DNA from: Dactylellina haptotyla
Taxonomy: Eukaryota > Ascomycota > Orbiliomycetes > Orbiliales > Orbiliaceae
Direction: 5' to 3'
Assembly: GCA_031310005.1 (NCBI GenBank)
Contig: CM062382.1
Coordinates: forward strand, 248,001-312,000
DNA: 64,000 nucleotides
Both the position numbers and the translations under genes were made by a program. Under the pieces are notes generated by a model that did not search any database, was not told the origin of the DNA, and saw only the letters and a program-made list of their open reading frames with translations. Shown piece by piece: positions 1 to 12,289 of the stretch; position 1 is the stretch's first letter; every line of letters starts with the position of its first letter.

Positions 1-902
1 AGTTACAACTAGATCCTACAGGAATGAAAAAGTTACTTCTTTCTAAGGCTTTGAAGGGAATGGTTAAAGAGCCAAGGTCCAAGGCCGCACCTGTTTTGCT
101 TTACAATGGGCTTGACGTCTAGTTCTTCCCAAACTATCAGCAAAAGTACCCCAGAATTTTCACAGAATTCATGTACAAATTTGTCGTTAAATATTTTGAG
201 TTTGCGCTGTATTTATGAGAATCCTAGAACTCGAGACTAGTGTCCACATGTATAAAATCCTTTTTTTTGAACAAAAATCCTTGTCTTGAAACTAGACCTT
301 CACTGCGTGGAGCACCAAAAACCTTTAATTTGACAGCAGGTAGAGTAGTATTGCGTTGTGTAAGCACCGACACTCGCTTGTAGCAATACCTATCCAAACT
401 TTGAGTTCCAACTTGGCCGGAAGTTATCTTCGGCCTAACTAAGCAATCTCGAAACAAAACTAACGTACCTGAACAGAGTCTAACCGGGGGTTGAGATGTT
501 TAATTTTTATGGGACTTTTTCTGTTCCGCTGAGGGACAAACACTTTCGTTGAGTAACTGAATGGTACAGCCATGAGCGTACGCATGTAAGAAAGGGCCTG
601 AGTTCTCGATGTACCTTTTGTCCTCGGAGCTCGGCTACCTACATGTCCAACAGTTAAACAAATACTGCCTGAAATTTCAGGTTGTAAGAATAAAATGTAC
701 CAATACATAGATATAATGCCTGAATTGAATTTGTTCCAGCTGTGAACCAGTATATAGAGATATTCTTTCCCAAATTGCATGTGCGGTTTCAAATTCCTAG
801 ATAGCTTTACAATTTTGTGAGGCAATCGTTATAGTTTGAGAGTTATCACGTTCGACAGGAACCCTTCGACAGTAACTTCCGAGCCGCCCTTCCTTCAGAG
901 CT
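1..902. other. Leading spacer, no convincing gene
   Basis: AT-rich sequence with only short minus-strand frames (224-457 and 460-825). They lack a recognisable domain, a signal peptide or usable splice partners, so I treat them as chance frames. The last part is presumably the promoter of the gene starting at 903. Confidence 0.6.
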
Positions 903-2716
903 ATGTCTTATGAACTCAAAGAGATCTATGGGGATCGAGATGGCGCCCTGCTCAAGATCTCAGTCAAAAAAGTAGCTGCTCAACATCAACCGGGGGTGGT
1001 GGTAGAATCTGTTGTTCAGGATATAAAATTGATCTCTTCCTACAACTGGCTCGATCCTGGTGATGATAGTGACGGCATTCCTGTAATCCAGGTTCCAGGT
1101 GGGCTTTTAACTCTATTTATATGTTCTACCGGCTGTGAAAGCTATAATTAATGACAACTCAGCGCCAGGGCGCTACTAATCGTTATTATCTGCGAAAAGG
1201 TGCGCCGCCTCTTGTCGACTTTCCCCTCGATCAAAATATTTTGAAAGTAGAGTCAGACAGTGGACATCACTACATCGATCAAAATGCCGCACGGATGAAG
1301 GGTCGGCCTAGCTTATTACCAGGTCTTGCCGCTTGTTACGCTTACAACAAAGACTTCAGAGTAGAGGACTATGACGTTATAACCGACCGAAATAATTTGA
1401 TAAAACTATTCGAGATTCTAAAATTAGAGGGAATGGACGAAAATTCCAACCCTAGGGTCTCAAATCCTTGGAATCGAGGCCCTTCGCGAGCGATGGCGGG
1501 CCGGGGCCGGGGCCGGGGTCAGTTTTCTCACTCTAGATCCTCCTCAGAATCCTTTAGACAGCGAAACGTACGGAATATGACCATGATCAATCGCCGAGAA
1601 CAAGATAGTCGCATCGATATTGATATCGTCTCCGGTTATGATATTAGTACCGGCGAATATCAGTATGATCTATCGAAGGAGCACGGCACAATGATTCTGA
1701 GCAGATGGGAAGAAAAGACCGAAGAAATAATTGACCCAGATGTTGACTTCCGAGGCTTTGGGTTTTCATTCCTAGCGAAAACTAGAAAGTTCCTATCGCT
1801 TGATGGCAAAAGGTTCTGCGAAAAGGGTCCGGATCAGGTTACTGGGTACCATTGTCTAATTGAGTACAAACTTTGTGGGCTGAAAATACTTGTCAGATAC
1901 CACGCTGATGGGTGTGATATGTCGCGAGAAGAATTCTTGGAGTGGATCGCACAAGATGAAGCTAGCATTAGAGAAGAGGACAACACAGGCGGAATGGAGA
2001 AGGGAAAGTCACACACGGCTGAAAGCGAGAATGGCAATCCAGATGATGAGGAAGATGAGGATGAGGATGCTATCCAAGAATCCGACACCTTTGATCTGTT
2101 GGATTCTTTCAAAACTCTCAATATTAAGCCGAAGGATAACATGGAAGGGAAAGAGCTAGACAATGTGGAAGGAAAAAAACCAGGTACGTGTGATTACTTC
2201 GGAATGCTGTGTAGCTCTAACTATAGCAAAATCTATGGGCTCATTGTTACGCACTATAACTATATCTTGCTAACGTGTTACTAACTTGAAGATTTGGTAA
2301 CAGAAATACCCCTCAACGATCCAGTAGCCTCAATGCTTCCCCTTAAGGTGGTACGGACTTCGACCTCCCTCTTCCCTGAAAGTAGATTGCTCCAAGTCAA
2401 GACTCGGAGTAAGATCTCTGGTATTGGTAGGGAAAAACTCTATACACAGCTGTTCTTCAGCCAGACCAAGAACTTTTTTATTGCATATCACATTAAAGGA
2501 CGTTTTGATAAAGTGGACGCTAGAGCAGAAAATGTTGCTCCACACATTCGTCAATGGGGCATGCAAAATGGCAGTGTGTTGGAGAGACTGGCGAAGCTAC
2601 TTAGGGAAATAAAAGAGACAACATCTACTCTCGGAAGCAAGGCGGCTATTGTTTGGACAGGTAAAGAAGAGAACAGTGAGACCGAGTTGTCTCTATTTGC
2701 GAGGAGATCGGAATAG
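903..2716 (+). CDS. Conserved fungal protein of the family often mislabelled geranylgeranyl pyrophosphate synthetase
   Basis: Three exons, 903-1098, 1200-2183 and 2292-2716, join in frame to 534 residues. The first join restores the family-typical run SSYNWLDPG...IQVPGAPP, followed by DSGHHYIDQNAAR and TDRNNLIKL; I matched these from memory of fungal relatives. Residues about 160-180 hold an RG-rich patch (GRGRGRG), typical of RNA-binding or disordered segments, and about 360-400 is an acidic stretch. The carboxyl end (GSKAAIVWTGKE) also fits the family. Database entries of this family often carry a prenyl-synthase name, but no DDxxD prenyl-diphosphate motif is visible here, so that name should not be used. 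Function is unknown. Intron 1 uses a CTAAT branch and an aaaag acceptor at 1199; an earlier acceptor would shift the frame. Confidence 0.8.
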
Positions 2717-3025
2717 AGTATTCGCATTAGGGTTTTAGAGAGGTACGCAGAAGCGCCGCAATATCACTGTCGACTGTCTAGCAACGCGTTAATTATAAGG
2801 CTCCAAATCTGCACACAGGCATTTGATTGTGTGGGTTTTAAGGGGACCTCTACTAAATTCAGAGTTAATGGAAACGGAATATTGGTTGACGCCAGCAACA
2901 CCAATAATTCCAAAAATTGCGGAGGTTATCACTAAATTATAATAATGGTCTTTTGGGAAATGTTAAATTATCTTGATTTAATCCATTCTCGTCTTTAAAG
3001 TTTTAAAATGTGTTTTACTGTGTCA

Positions 3026-4872
3026 CTAAACGGTAAAATCAATTGGATCTCTGCTCTTCACGTAGACCTCTAAACCAGTCTGCCCTACAAACCACGAATT
3101 TCGAAGTTTGAGATCTGCTTCCGGTCGCACGAGTTCGAACTATGTTTCATTATGGAAGTTAGATTATTGTAGTTGAGAATCCTTTTGCAAAGCGAGGGTC
3201 CTATTCAGAGTCCCAAACGTACCTCATAACGCATTACCAACCATGGAATAATCTTATAAATCTCAAGCAAGCTGATATTTTTGCCGATACACGTCCTCTT
3301 TCCGCTCCCGAAGACCAAATATGATCTTTCCATGTCTGCCTTTTGCTCATCTGTAGCCTCAATCCATCGCTCAGGTCTGAAGAAATCGGCGTCTTCACCG
3401 TAAACTCTCCTGTCTCGATGAATAACCCATGGATTGCATCCCACGATCGTTCCTTCAGGCAAGAAATGGTCGCAAACCGTCACACCTCCTGGTGGAACAA
3501 TTCGTTCAAGAAGAATGCCGACCGCTGGGTGTAGTCGAAGAGATTCTTTGATTACAGCGCTCAAGTATGGTAAGGAGTTAGTCTGCGAGTATTTGGGAAT
3601 TGTGGCGGCAGTGATATTGGCAGTAGCAAGTTCAGTTCGTAAAGCGTACAGCACCGCCGGATGTCTCATAAGATTGACTTTATTCGGTATTTCAATGTTA
3701 GCAGGGGTTTGAAGGGTTACGATATAGATTTCAACCTACACATTGTTGCTCGAAGTGAAATAGCCTGTTCACAAATGATTAGGAAAGTCGTGATAGATGG
3801 ATTAGGTCTCAAAAAGTACTTACAGTAGTATCGCTTCCAGCAAATACATTTGCCGCAGCCCAGCCGATAACTTGAGAGCGCGGGATTTTACCTTCGTATT
3901 TGTCTGCCGCATCTAAAAACTTGGAGAGAAAGTCCGTTCGCTTTGTATTGTCTCCTTTCTCTTTCTCTTGCAATCGCTGCTGCATACAGTTCAACGCAAA
4001 ACGCGTAACTGGCGAAGTAGGATTACCTTTCCACCAAATCCGGAGCGGGTTCTTCATCAAGAATTTATCTACCAATTGCGAATTAGAGTCTTGCGTAGTA
4101 TGTAGTCAGTCTATCAAGGATTAACATACCCAAAAACGGCATCTGGCCAACCACAGCCAGATAATCCAGTTGTTCTTGAGTCTCCGAAATAACGTTATCG
4201 AGATCTTCTCCTCGCTCTAGGAAGCCTAGTCTTCTACTGAAAGTCATTTCGCCGACAACGTCGAAAGCTGTCCAATGTAGCCATTCTCCTAAGTCGCACA
4301 CTTTGTCTTTATCCGCATATAGCTCCTCAAGCCTGCGCTGTAAGACTTGAATAGTGCTGTCAACGTAGGGTTCATAGTCTAGCAGTGTGCTCATAGCGTA
4401 TGCGTGCCCAATAGGCCGCTTTAGATTCTTGTGGAGTTCCTCGGAGGTCACATCGAAAACCCCGAGTACCTCTTTCCCTGCCGCTATCGGGCGAGTTACT
4501 GGATAGAATTTAGACTACCGTTCAAAGAACTTATCAGCATAAGATCCACGTGCGCAAAGAATTTTGCGATCGGAGAAACGGTAATACTTTCTGAAATAGC
4601 CTAGTTATTCCGTATATTGTTTTCACTTCATTGGCGGATCCTACGGACACGCAATTTGGTCCAATTCTGACTAGATCCCCATACTTCCGATGCAGGTTCT
4701 GATGAACAACCTCAGGTCTTCTTCCATAATTTTGTTTCAATCTCCAGGCATTTGTAAATGATGCGATGAATGGGCCTGGCACTCGACGAAGATGGGACTT
4801 ATATCTTGTGAAGAGAAGTTGAAGTATGGCCAACACGGGGGCTACAGCAACTAGAATCAACACCACCGCCAT
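3026..4872 (-). CDS. Cytochrome P450, pisatin-demethylase-like
   Basis: Haem-thiolate monooxygenase, probably ER-anchored by the hydrophobic N-terminus (residues about 3-20) followed by the RRVPGP hinge. Six exons (4872-4588, 4514-4130, 4089-3824, 3764-3740, 3677-3223, 3139-3026) join in frame to 509 residues, normal for the family. The I-helix AGSDTT is at about 308-312, ExxR (KESLR) at about 364-368, PERW at about 422-425 and the haem loop FGSGKRTCIG at about 443-452 with the Cys ligand at 450. Exon 4 is only 25 nt and encodes AISLRATM. The last exon (FELVRPEADLKLRNSW...) is easily missed, because exon 5 can read through to a stop at 3205. The substrate cannot be told. The closest recognisable group is the fungal pisatin demethylase/trichodiene-oxygenase-like P450s, which serve detoxification or secondary metabolism. 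No obvious pathway partner adjoins it. Confidence 0.93.
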
Positions 4873-5766
4873 ATTGTTTTGGCTTCAAAATGAAAGGGAT
4901 TTCAGGTGATATCTGGGGTATGGGGGAATTCCATTATTGGATGCGGGGCTCTTAGAGTAGATATAACCTAACCTGCTTCCCCACAGTTGGCGTACTGTTA
5001 GGCTCGTTGGGTGGGTATTTCCCGTGAGTTTTGAACCCGCTAGTTTTAGCGCAGTGTTGTACCCTTCATTTGTGAGTGTTGATAACTATTAGATGATGAA
5101 CTTTCTAGTAGGACGGGAAGGTTTCCAGATATAGTGAATCCAAGTACGATAATTAAGTCGTAGTCCTCGGATCGATGAAAGGCCCGTTCCCGAAACCCTC
5201 CTAAGCTAATTGGTGACCAGATCAAGATGGAGCAGGTGTAGGTATGATACGAAGGCCTTTTGTGCCATATATGCACAACACAACTAGATGGAAATGCTGA
5301 GACACGCGTACGGTCGACCAGTCCCGTGCGTTTGCCATGGTACCGTAATGGATAGCTATCAATAGTACCCACAAGCTGAGATATTGATGCCCATGCCCTC
5401 TAAACCTTTCTGTCAGTATTATCTTCTAAGCGGGATGACTAACTTTCAAATTGATTCTGGGGTAAAGCATTGCTTATAAGTATTGCTCTAGCAGATATGT
5501 TGACATTTCAATTTGGGGGGAACTCGAAGAAAAGAATTTGCCTGGATATTTTTTTGAAACAGGAAAGGCTGTGTTTAGTTTCTTGTCTCCGTTAGTAGCT
5601 AGATCTATAAATCTATAGTTTAGAGCTAAAATATTTTCCATTATGGAAGCAAAGGCGCCAGTATACTGGCAAGGAATACCTGATTGTACATTAGATTGAT
5701 ACCTAACAGCCATGACTAGAATAATAAACGGCACAGATAATCTCAAATCAGAACCTTGGCTCTCGC
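4873..5766. other. Spacer upstream of the P450, nothing firm
   Basis: Contains the P450 promoter. Minus frames at 5046-5372 and 5474-5746 have no recognisable domain. The second starts at a TTG and has a short hydrophobic start; it was not accepted as a gene. Confidence 0.5.
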
Positions 5767-6252
5767 TTATTCCTCTGCTATAGGAGTTAAAGCTTGGCCG
5801 CTGTCGATATCATTGTCAGGCTCGACGTCCACTATATTAGAGCAGTCGCTACCAATCACCGTATCTCCATCCGTTCCGCAAGACTTGTCTTCCCCTCTCA
5901 TTCTCGCAGTATCTTGCTGAGAAAATCCAACCCCTTCGATCAAAGCGCCTTCCTTATCAACGGTGAATCGAACATGGTTGGGTAAATCGACCCAATCAGC
6001 AACGTCGGAAGGTAACGAGGCGCACTGCATCCCGAAGGAGGATGTTGATTGAAGAAAATATGTAACATTGCGATTGTAAAGTTGAACTTTTATGAAATCC
6101 TCTTGTGAAATATCGGAGAGTTTGAGAAACTGAAGGCACGGGTCGCATTCAGCCGAGTTATAAACCGTTGTGTATTTGTTACAGGTGCACTCGCTTGCTT
6201 CTCCGAGGTTCAGGAGGCCTGACTTATCGGGACAAGGCACAGGATGCGAGCA
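5767..6252 (-). CDS. Probable last exon of a secreted Cys-rich protein (partial model)
   Basis: An open exon begins after a credible acceptor (CTAAC branch, then ttag at 6253) and ends at a stop at 5767. It encodes about 160 residues rich in cysteine near its start (CSHPVPCPDK, ECTCNK, AECDPC) with an acidic tail ending IAEE. Cysteine spacing and the NRNVTYF glycosylation-like site suggest an extracellular protein. I could not place a first exon with a start codon and signal peptide. A candidate piece ending at a gtaaga donor near 6330 lies upstream, but no frame-consistent start was found. Not recognised as a known family. It could be a decayed gene or a chance frame. Confidence 0.35.
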   Translation of the reverse strand, partial: CSHPVPCPDKSGLLNLGEASECTCNKYTTVYNSAECDPCLQFLKLSDISQEDFIKVQLYNRNVTYFLQSTSSFGMQCASLPSDVADWVDLPNHVRFTVDKEGALIEGVGFSQQDTARMRGEDKSCGTDGDTVIGSDCSNIVDVEPDNDIDSGQALTPIAEE

Positions 6253-8317
6253 CTAACGGCACAGTTCGAACGCGGGTATATAGTTAGCAAAGATGACCGA
6301 AATTAAAGAGTTTATCTCCTTATATTTTTCTTACTGTTCTGACTTGAATTTCCCAGCACATTTTGAAACAGATTCGCTAATTAGGCCGCCAAGATGATTT
6401 CGAGCTTTGGTTAACAGTGCATATTGTTCTGAGTAGGAATAGCTATTTCGTTTAAATTAGTTCTAGAGACTTCGCAGGCCCAGTAGATAAGCCCTAATCG
6501 GATTATTTTCAAGCGCAATTGTCTAAATGTGGACCAAACTCACGATTATAGCTTTACGTAGTCCAACTTGGTAAATATCTTGCGTGACTCTTTATCTGAT
6601 AACAGAGTCTTCCGTGTTTCAGTCTTGGGAAATAGATTCGGAATGACGAGGTGAAGAACGATTCTTGGGGTGATTCAAAGAGTCGGTGAACAGATACTCG
6701 GGTTTAATGAGGAAGGAAACTTGTCCATCTCGCATGTGTGGAGTTAGATCTGTGGATTCCTCTTTTGCTAAAAGGTTCGTTGCCTAGTTATATTATGGAG
6801 CAAAAATGTCGGGAAAGCCTCTTACTATGAGACTTAGATCTAGACGTCATTATGGATTTGGTCGCTTGCTTTTCTACGACACAGTAGCTTCGCCTAAATT
6901 GAGTCCATTAATAATCCCTAGTGTGTCCTAGAGAGTAAACTTAACACCTAACAGATTTCCCTCATTGTAATTTGAGTTTATTTTTTTTTCGTGATCTACA
7001 TTATTCCCACGTGTAACTGAATACTGATCCCGAAAGTATAAACGGTGTGAGAATCTAGTGTGGATATTGGAGATCGAATCGGAAGAACTCGTTACAGAAC
7101 CTATATCATCTATCTCCACTTGCAGGATACCATGAAAAATTGTATCCAGTTTATCGGTTCTACTCTTTTAATTTTCTTTCAACTGATCATGCCGATGTTA
7201 CGTCCCCAAGATTTTTGTTGTGTTGTCTGGCCTGCGAGACCACGTCCCCACATTCTTAATTATGCATTAAGTTGCTGGCCACGCGGTGCCAACACAAATT
7301 ATCTGTTGCATATTTGTATCGACACCATTCTTGTCTATGGGTTTATGAGCCTGGCCCTTATAAGATAGAACATATACTACATTTCAGCGATCTTTATGAA
7401 CCTTCCATACTCTCTCTATTGTGTATATTCAACTTGTATCAGAGTGAAAAACCTTAAATTCGCCAAGTTAGTCAGTCGTAAGATTCGAATACCTTGTTGC
7501 CGCCGAGGTCTACCCTGAACAATAGAAAGACGGATTCAAGTCCATACTGATGTGCTGGAAAGTCTTCAATTGTGCGGTAAGGTGTTCACAACAATTAATG
7601 AGCTGGTGTGGAATCTTGGGGTTATCTAACTTAGCAAGAAATACATAGTGTGGCCACGAAGAAGCCCGAGCTATTCTTACAACGGTCTGTAACTGTGATA
7701 TCTTTACTACTGAAACCACGCGGAGACAGTGTACGCCATGTTTGGAGTCTATAGAAGACTATGAGATCTTCCAGGCTCCAGAAAACCTTACAGAGTTCCA
7801 TAAAACTGTCGAACGAAATGAAGCCCTCGTTCAATGGCTCCTCCTAGGGAATTGTGACGGGAGACGTTGGCATGAGGACCAAAGCTAGAGCTTTGCTAAA
7901 CTCTCTCAGAGACTCCAGGAAGGGCGCCCCAATAGTTGGTAAATACTTGTAGTTTTGTGCTCTTTTTATATTTGCAAGGTTTTGGGTGTTCCAACTCGTC
8001 AACTCGGCGTCTGTGGATATGTTCTCTTGGCAACTGTGTGGCGATGTCAGCAACGACGAAGCCGCCGTCGTTTGGATGATTTAATATTTTGTAAAAATGA
8101 TCGTGATCATGTGAATTATAGATGCTATAGAGCATCGATACTCTCACTTCAAAACTATTTCTTACAAATCACGACATTTCAACTCCACACCTCCACCCTG
8201 TTCAGATATTGTCCTTAGTTCTTCTCACAAAAGTCAGCATATATACTATTTGCACGCCAACGGTAGAACCACTCCGCAAATAGATATATTATTGAGATAG
8301 AGTATCGGTCTGTTACG
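6253..8317. other. Two-kilobase gene-poor spacer
   Basis: AT-rich, with only short overlapping frames on both strands (such as 7060-7368 plus, 7631-7834 minus and 7955-8218 plus). None has a domain, a plausible start context or splice partners. No repeat or transposon end was seen by eye. Confidence 0.5.
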
Positions 8318-8863
8318 ATGAACTGTAAGTATTTGCTAAACTAGAAACTCTACGAGCAACGTTGCAACAAGAAAGCTCCCAGAGTTTGGAAGCATTGAAC
8401 ATTTTGATCTTCCTATATTTATGCATTTTGTGACTTCGACGGGGTCATATGCTAACCAATGATATTAGCAACGGATAATAACGAGAATAATAAAAAGTCC
8501 TTGAGGTCAAAATTCATGGGATTAGCCCGTCGGGCCTCGACGAAAGCAAAATCTGGGGCCAAGCAAGTTGGCACTCTCGCCAGAGCTGCAACTCTAAAGC
8601 TCAAGAAACCAGAAGTTCAAGTCACAAACACTCAGGGACAGGCCAGGAGGCCACAACCATACGTCCCAGGTGTCGTCTACCGCTCTCCAGACGCCCCTGA
8701 AGAGGAGGTCCGAGCTGGAAACCCCACTACCAATCACCTCTCACCGGGAAACGATGGAGTAACCCATGACCGCATGCGTGGGTTGTCACTGCGCGCTGTA
8801 TCTTTCAATCTTGAAGACAGCATTGAAAGTGGCCATACCGGTATAACCGACAATTTGCGTTAG
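8318..8863 (+). CDS. Small basic hypothetical protein, two exons
   Basis: Exon 1 is only seven coding bases (8318-8324, ATG AAC T), followed by a GTAAGT donor. The 144-bp intron ends gctaaccaatgatattag at 8468, and exon 2 runs 8469-8863. The phase matches and gives 133 residues starting MNSTDNNENNKK. The N-terminal half is strongly basic (KFMGLARRASTKAKSG, AATLKLKKPEVQ) and could form an amphipathic membrane- or nucleic-acid-binding helix; the second half is hydrophilic. No known domain was recognised. The in-frame ATG at 8459 overlaps the acceptor, so it is less likely to be the true start. Confidence 0.6.
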
Positions 8864-10167
8864 ATTGATATTTCAAGTTCTACGATAGTTAGAACTATCT
8901 GCGCTGACCTTTGGTCATAATTTCTATATACTCGTTCCAAGTTTTCCATATTTATATATTAAAGAAATAAAAAGAAAATTGATCCTCAAAGAGGTCGTGC
9001 CAAATGACCAAGTAGATGCGGATACTATAGTAATTATATAGGAGAGATGAAGTTGACAAGGTCATTCTACCTAATTATCAACCATGGTGCAACCTTCACA
9101 GCAGCGGGTACCATAAGCTTGGACACGGTTAAGCTTCCCTTCCCGATTATAAGATGCAAGCGTGCCCTCTGATTCTTTAGACCAAAAAGTAGAACTAGAT
9201 CCTACCCTGCCTTCACGTTTCTCCTTCTCCATCATCATATTCAGAACGAGAGTTTCGAAATGTATGTTTTCTTCAATGTTAGTATAAAATATTTTACTCG
9301 TCTCTAAATAATGTTAGCATCAGTTTAGGTCAAATATATTCAAGGTAAAGATGGTTATTTTGGGGAAACTTACTCCGAGAATCCTTTAACTTCTCTTCTA
9401 AGATATCGGCAGGGATGCTAGAAACGGGTCTTTTCTTTCTTCCGAGTCCTCGGATCCACCCTAGAACCATTGGCGCGCTGAGCGAAAGGCTAGTCAACTA
9501 TACTGTTCCTTGAGTTTGGAAAAGTCAGGATATATATACCTAGGGCAATAAGAGGGGAACGGCCGAATAGGAATAGCAGAAGGGGTTGATACGGGCGGAC
9601 TTTTGGTAGAGATAGGGAGATATGATATAACCGGGTTACCCAAGGCTGCCGACGTTGCCCGGGATGCAACTTCTGTATATGGGCATGTGCGAAGCACTTA
9701 TTCGAGTTAGCTCTATACCCGAGTTTCGTGTTAGGTCGAGCCGCTCTACAGCATAGACAAACGAGATAAATTTCGAGGATTATATAAAAATTCGAGCTTT
9801 CGGCACCTCCAGGGAGCTACCAAGAAAATCTCTTTGGCTATGCCAAAATCTCGCTAGAGGTTGACAAGGAATGTTGAGTTTAAACATTGGTCTCTGAAGT
9901 CCTTCCGAAACAACGTGAGCAATTCAACACTATACCAAATCCGTTTCTACGCCCTGGTATTTTCGGCCGCACGAAAGATCATGCGGTCTGTTCTAGCGCC
10001 CTAACTGAGAGACAGGTAGTATAAGAGATTGTCTTGGAGTAGCAGTGGCTCTTTTATCCGGCTGACAGCCTCTGTCGTGGTCGAAGCTTTGGGCGGATGG
10101 AGAATAGTCTGGAAGAATCTTTCTTAGGGTTATATGGGCTTTGTGATCATTGCTTTACAATCGATTG
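8864..10167. other. Spacer, nothing seen
   Basis: AT-rich sequence without an open frame above about 70 codons that looks coding. It ends at the tRNA gene. Confidence 0.5.
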
Positions 10168-10266
10168 GACTGATTGGCGCAACGGTAGCGCGTTCGACTC
10201 CAGAGAACTTTGAAATATCAAGTTCGTGAAATCGAAAGGCTGGGCGTTCGAATCGCTCATTGGTCA
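10168..10266 (+). tRNA. tRNA-Trp (CCA) with intron
   Basis: All arms pair. The acceptor stem is GACTGAT with ATTGGTC (two G-U pairs) and discriminator A at 10266. The D stem is GCGC/GCGC, the anticodon stem TTCGA/TCGAA, and the T arm GGGCG-TTCGAAT-CGCTC. Anticodon CCA is at 10200-10202 after C-T in the loop. An intron of about 27 nt (10204-10230) sits one base 3' of the anticodon, the canonical place for nuclear tRNA introns. A TTTTTTT run just downstream (10270-10276) is a good RNA polymerase III terminator. Confidence 0.93.
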
Positions 10267-10269
10267 TTC

Positions 10270-10276
10270 TTTTTTT
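10270..10276 (+). terminator. Pol III T-run terminator of tRNA-Trp
   Basis: Seven consecutive T residues begin four bases after the tRNA 3' end. Confidence 0.7.
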
Positions 10277-10934
10277 CAATTTTTGTATTCGGTTTTCGCA
10301 TCCTAAAATTTTGCCCGTTTGTGCCCGTGTTTGCTGGTCGTCGTTCCCCTTTTGGGAATCGAGCATCTCTTCTGAAAATCACGAGACTATCATAAAATTG
10401 TGTTGTGGAATCCTGGAAACCCGTCAACTTACTCTATATATTCGAGATTTACTTGGCGACTTTGGAGTTTCGATGGTGCAACTTGGAACCAAGGTAGCCA
10501 TTACTTATTTTACAGGGGTCATATTCCTATCCGCAGTGATTCTCAATATTTCACCATACAAGGCCAGGTTGAAAGGCATACGGCCGTGGTGGATCGATAG
10601 TGATCTCCACCTTACGCTACTCTTGCGACCAAACGGAGTCTCAAAATATTATGAGTGATTATCTACGATCGCCCTAATATTATTGTGCTTTGATTTGTAT
10701 ATTTTCTAGGTGGTGGTATTTACATTCACGGCATTCTTTCACATCCACGGCATCATTTAAAATCAACAGCACCTTCACTACGAAGCCAACAACCAACTTA
10801 CCTACATCGCCATTCGTTCCCTGCGTTCCAGGTTAACTGAGCATCGATACAATATCATAGCTATTCATCGAAATAAAATCCCTACCCAACTTTTAAACGC
10901 TGTACCATACCCTGTAACCGGAAAAGGCAACCAG
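10277..10934. other. Spacer between tRNA-Trp and the BTB gene
   Basis: Plus-strand frames at 10260-10658 overlap the tRNA and its terminator and have no domain, so they are taken as chance. The stretch from 10780 is the likely BTB promoter/leader. Confidence 0.5.
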
Positions 10935-11743
10935 ATGGCGCCCAAATTTGAGCCACCTCGATACACGGGACTGGAGAGGTCTGTCTAATATAGTACTCGC
11001 AAACAAATAAAATCTGACGAATATATCACAATAGTCAGCTTAAAAACCCAAAATACACCGATATCACCATCATAGCTGGTACCTGTCGTAGCCGCATCCC
11101 CGTTCACCGCTTCGTCATATCAGAACACTCCACTGTCTTCTCACAATCGTGCTCGGACCCACACGTTGCGGAAATCAGTCTTCCGAAGTGGGAGCCACAG
11201 TTTCTCCACTTCGTTCTGCGATACATGTATACTGGAAAGCTTGAGAATCATGACTTCGACACCATGATGACCATATACGAATGTGCGAAAGATCTTAGGA
11301 TCGAGACGCTTATGGAATCCGTTCTATATACCGCCGTCTTGGACGCTGGGAGGTGGGAGGGTATCTTGAGAGAGAGAAGCAACTTATCGAAACTGGTCGA
11401 TGAGATATTCACCTTAACGACAAAAGAAGAGCGAGCGTCTAACGTATACCAGTCTATTTTCAGACTCATTGTTGCGATCGCACGTCAGGAGGCGTTGATG
11501 ACAGAAGAATGGTTTTTGGACATATTGAAACAATACAAGGAGTTCAGTACGGAATTGCTAAAGGCTTCGTTCGGTGGAGTTGACGGGACTGGTATTGTGG
11601 AGTGTTTCCGGGACGGATGTCACGGAGTCATAGGGGAGTGGAAACAGTGCAGGGTTTGCGAGAACAACTCGTCCGCCTGGGATGATACCTGGGAAGGGTG
11701 GGACGGACACGGTGATATCGATGCATACGGTCTCGGATTTTAA
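10935..11743 (+). CDS. BTB/POZ domain protein
   Basis: Two exons (10935-10978 and 11035-11743) join in frame to 250 residues. The start MAPKFEPPRYTGLES leads into a BTB fold at about residues 18-110: KYTDITIIAG, then IPVHRFVISEHSTVFSQ (the usual H-x3-L/I-x3-S core), then LPKWEPQFLHFVLRYMYTG and the helix NHDFDTMMTIYECAKDL. Fungal BTB proteins of this short type mediate dimerisation, some as Cullin-3 adaptors; no second domain is recognisable. The carboxyl end holds a small Cys cluster (CFRDGCHG, CRVCENN) that could bind metal. The ORF alone would start at an internal Met at 11225 and lose most of the BTB domain. Confidence 0.85.
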
Positions 11744-12289
11744 TACTTAGCATGAATTGGTGTAGTACTCGCTTTTCTCTCGTTACTAAAAGTGTCTCTG
11801 GAGATTGTATTATAGACGGTCTTTCTGGTCTTTCTGTTCTGTGGCCGCGGTCCAAAGTCTGTATTCGGACCTCTAGTCGCCGACGGAAGGAGTTAGCATC
11901 CCAGTGATAGAAAATATACCTATCTTAAACTTGAGAGTAAAGGTGCGACGGACTATTAACTATTTAAATACCTGTAGGTCCTGTGCAAAAGCAACAGCCT
12001 CGTAACCAGACTGTTGCTCTGAGCTGGTCTGGGGGAAATTGGAGTGTGTGTTGAAACCAGAACACCACAACGCAGGCTGTGGCGATCATGAATTGGACTT
12101 AAAACTGCTCAGGGCGGCATGGTGGTGGTTACGTGACTGAGGCTTGACCTCAGCGGCGTTAAACTTTTGCGCTAGCTCCCAGCGCACGCTTCAGATACCT
12201 ACAAAGCTTTCATTTTTCACAGAAACAATCAATCCATCAAGCTCGTTGCTCTCTTCCATCATAACGAATCCACCAGCTCATCTACAAGC
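11744..12289. other. Spacer, nothing seen
   Basis: Short intergenic stretch holding the BTB 3' region and the promoter of the next gene. No open frame worth reporting. Confidence 0.5.

Noticed and set aside
5474-5746. Minus-strand frame with hydrophobic start
   Set aside because: Begins at TTG; the only nearby ATG lies inside the hydrophobic stretch and removes most of it.
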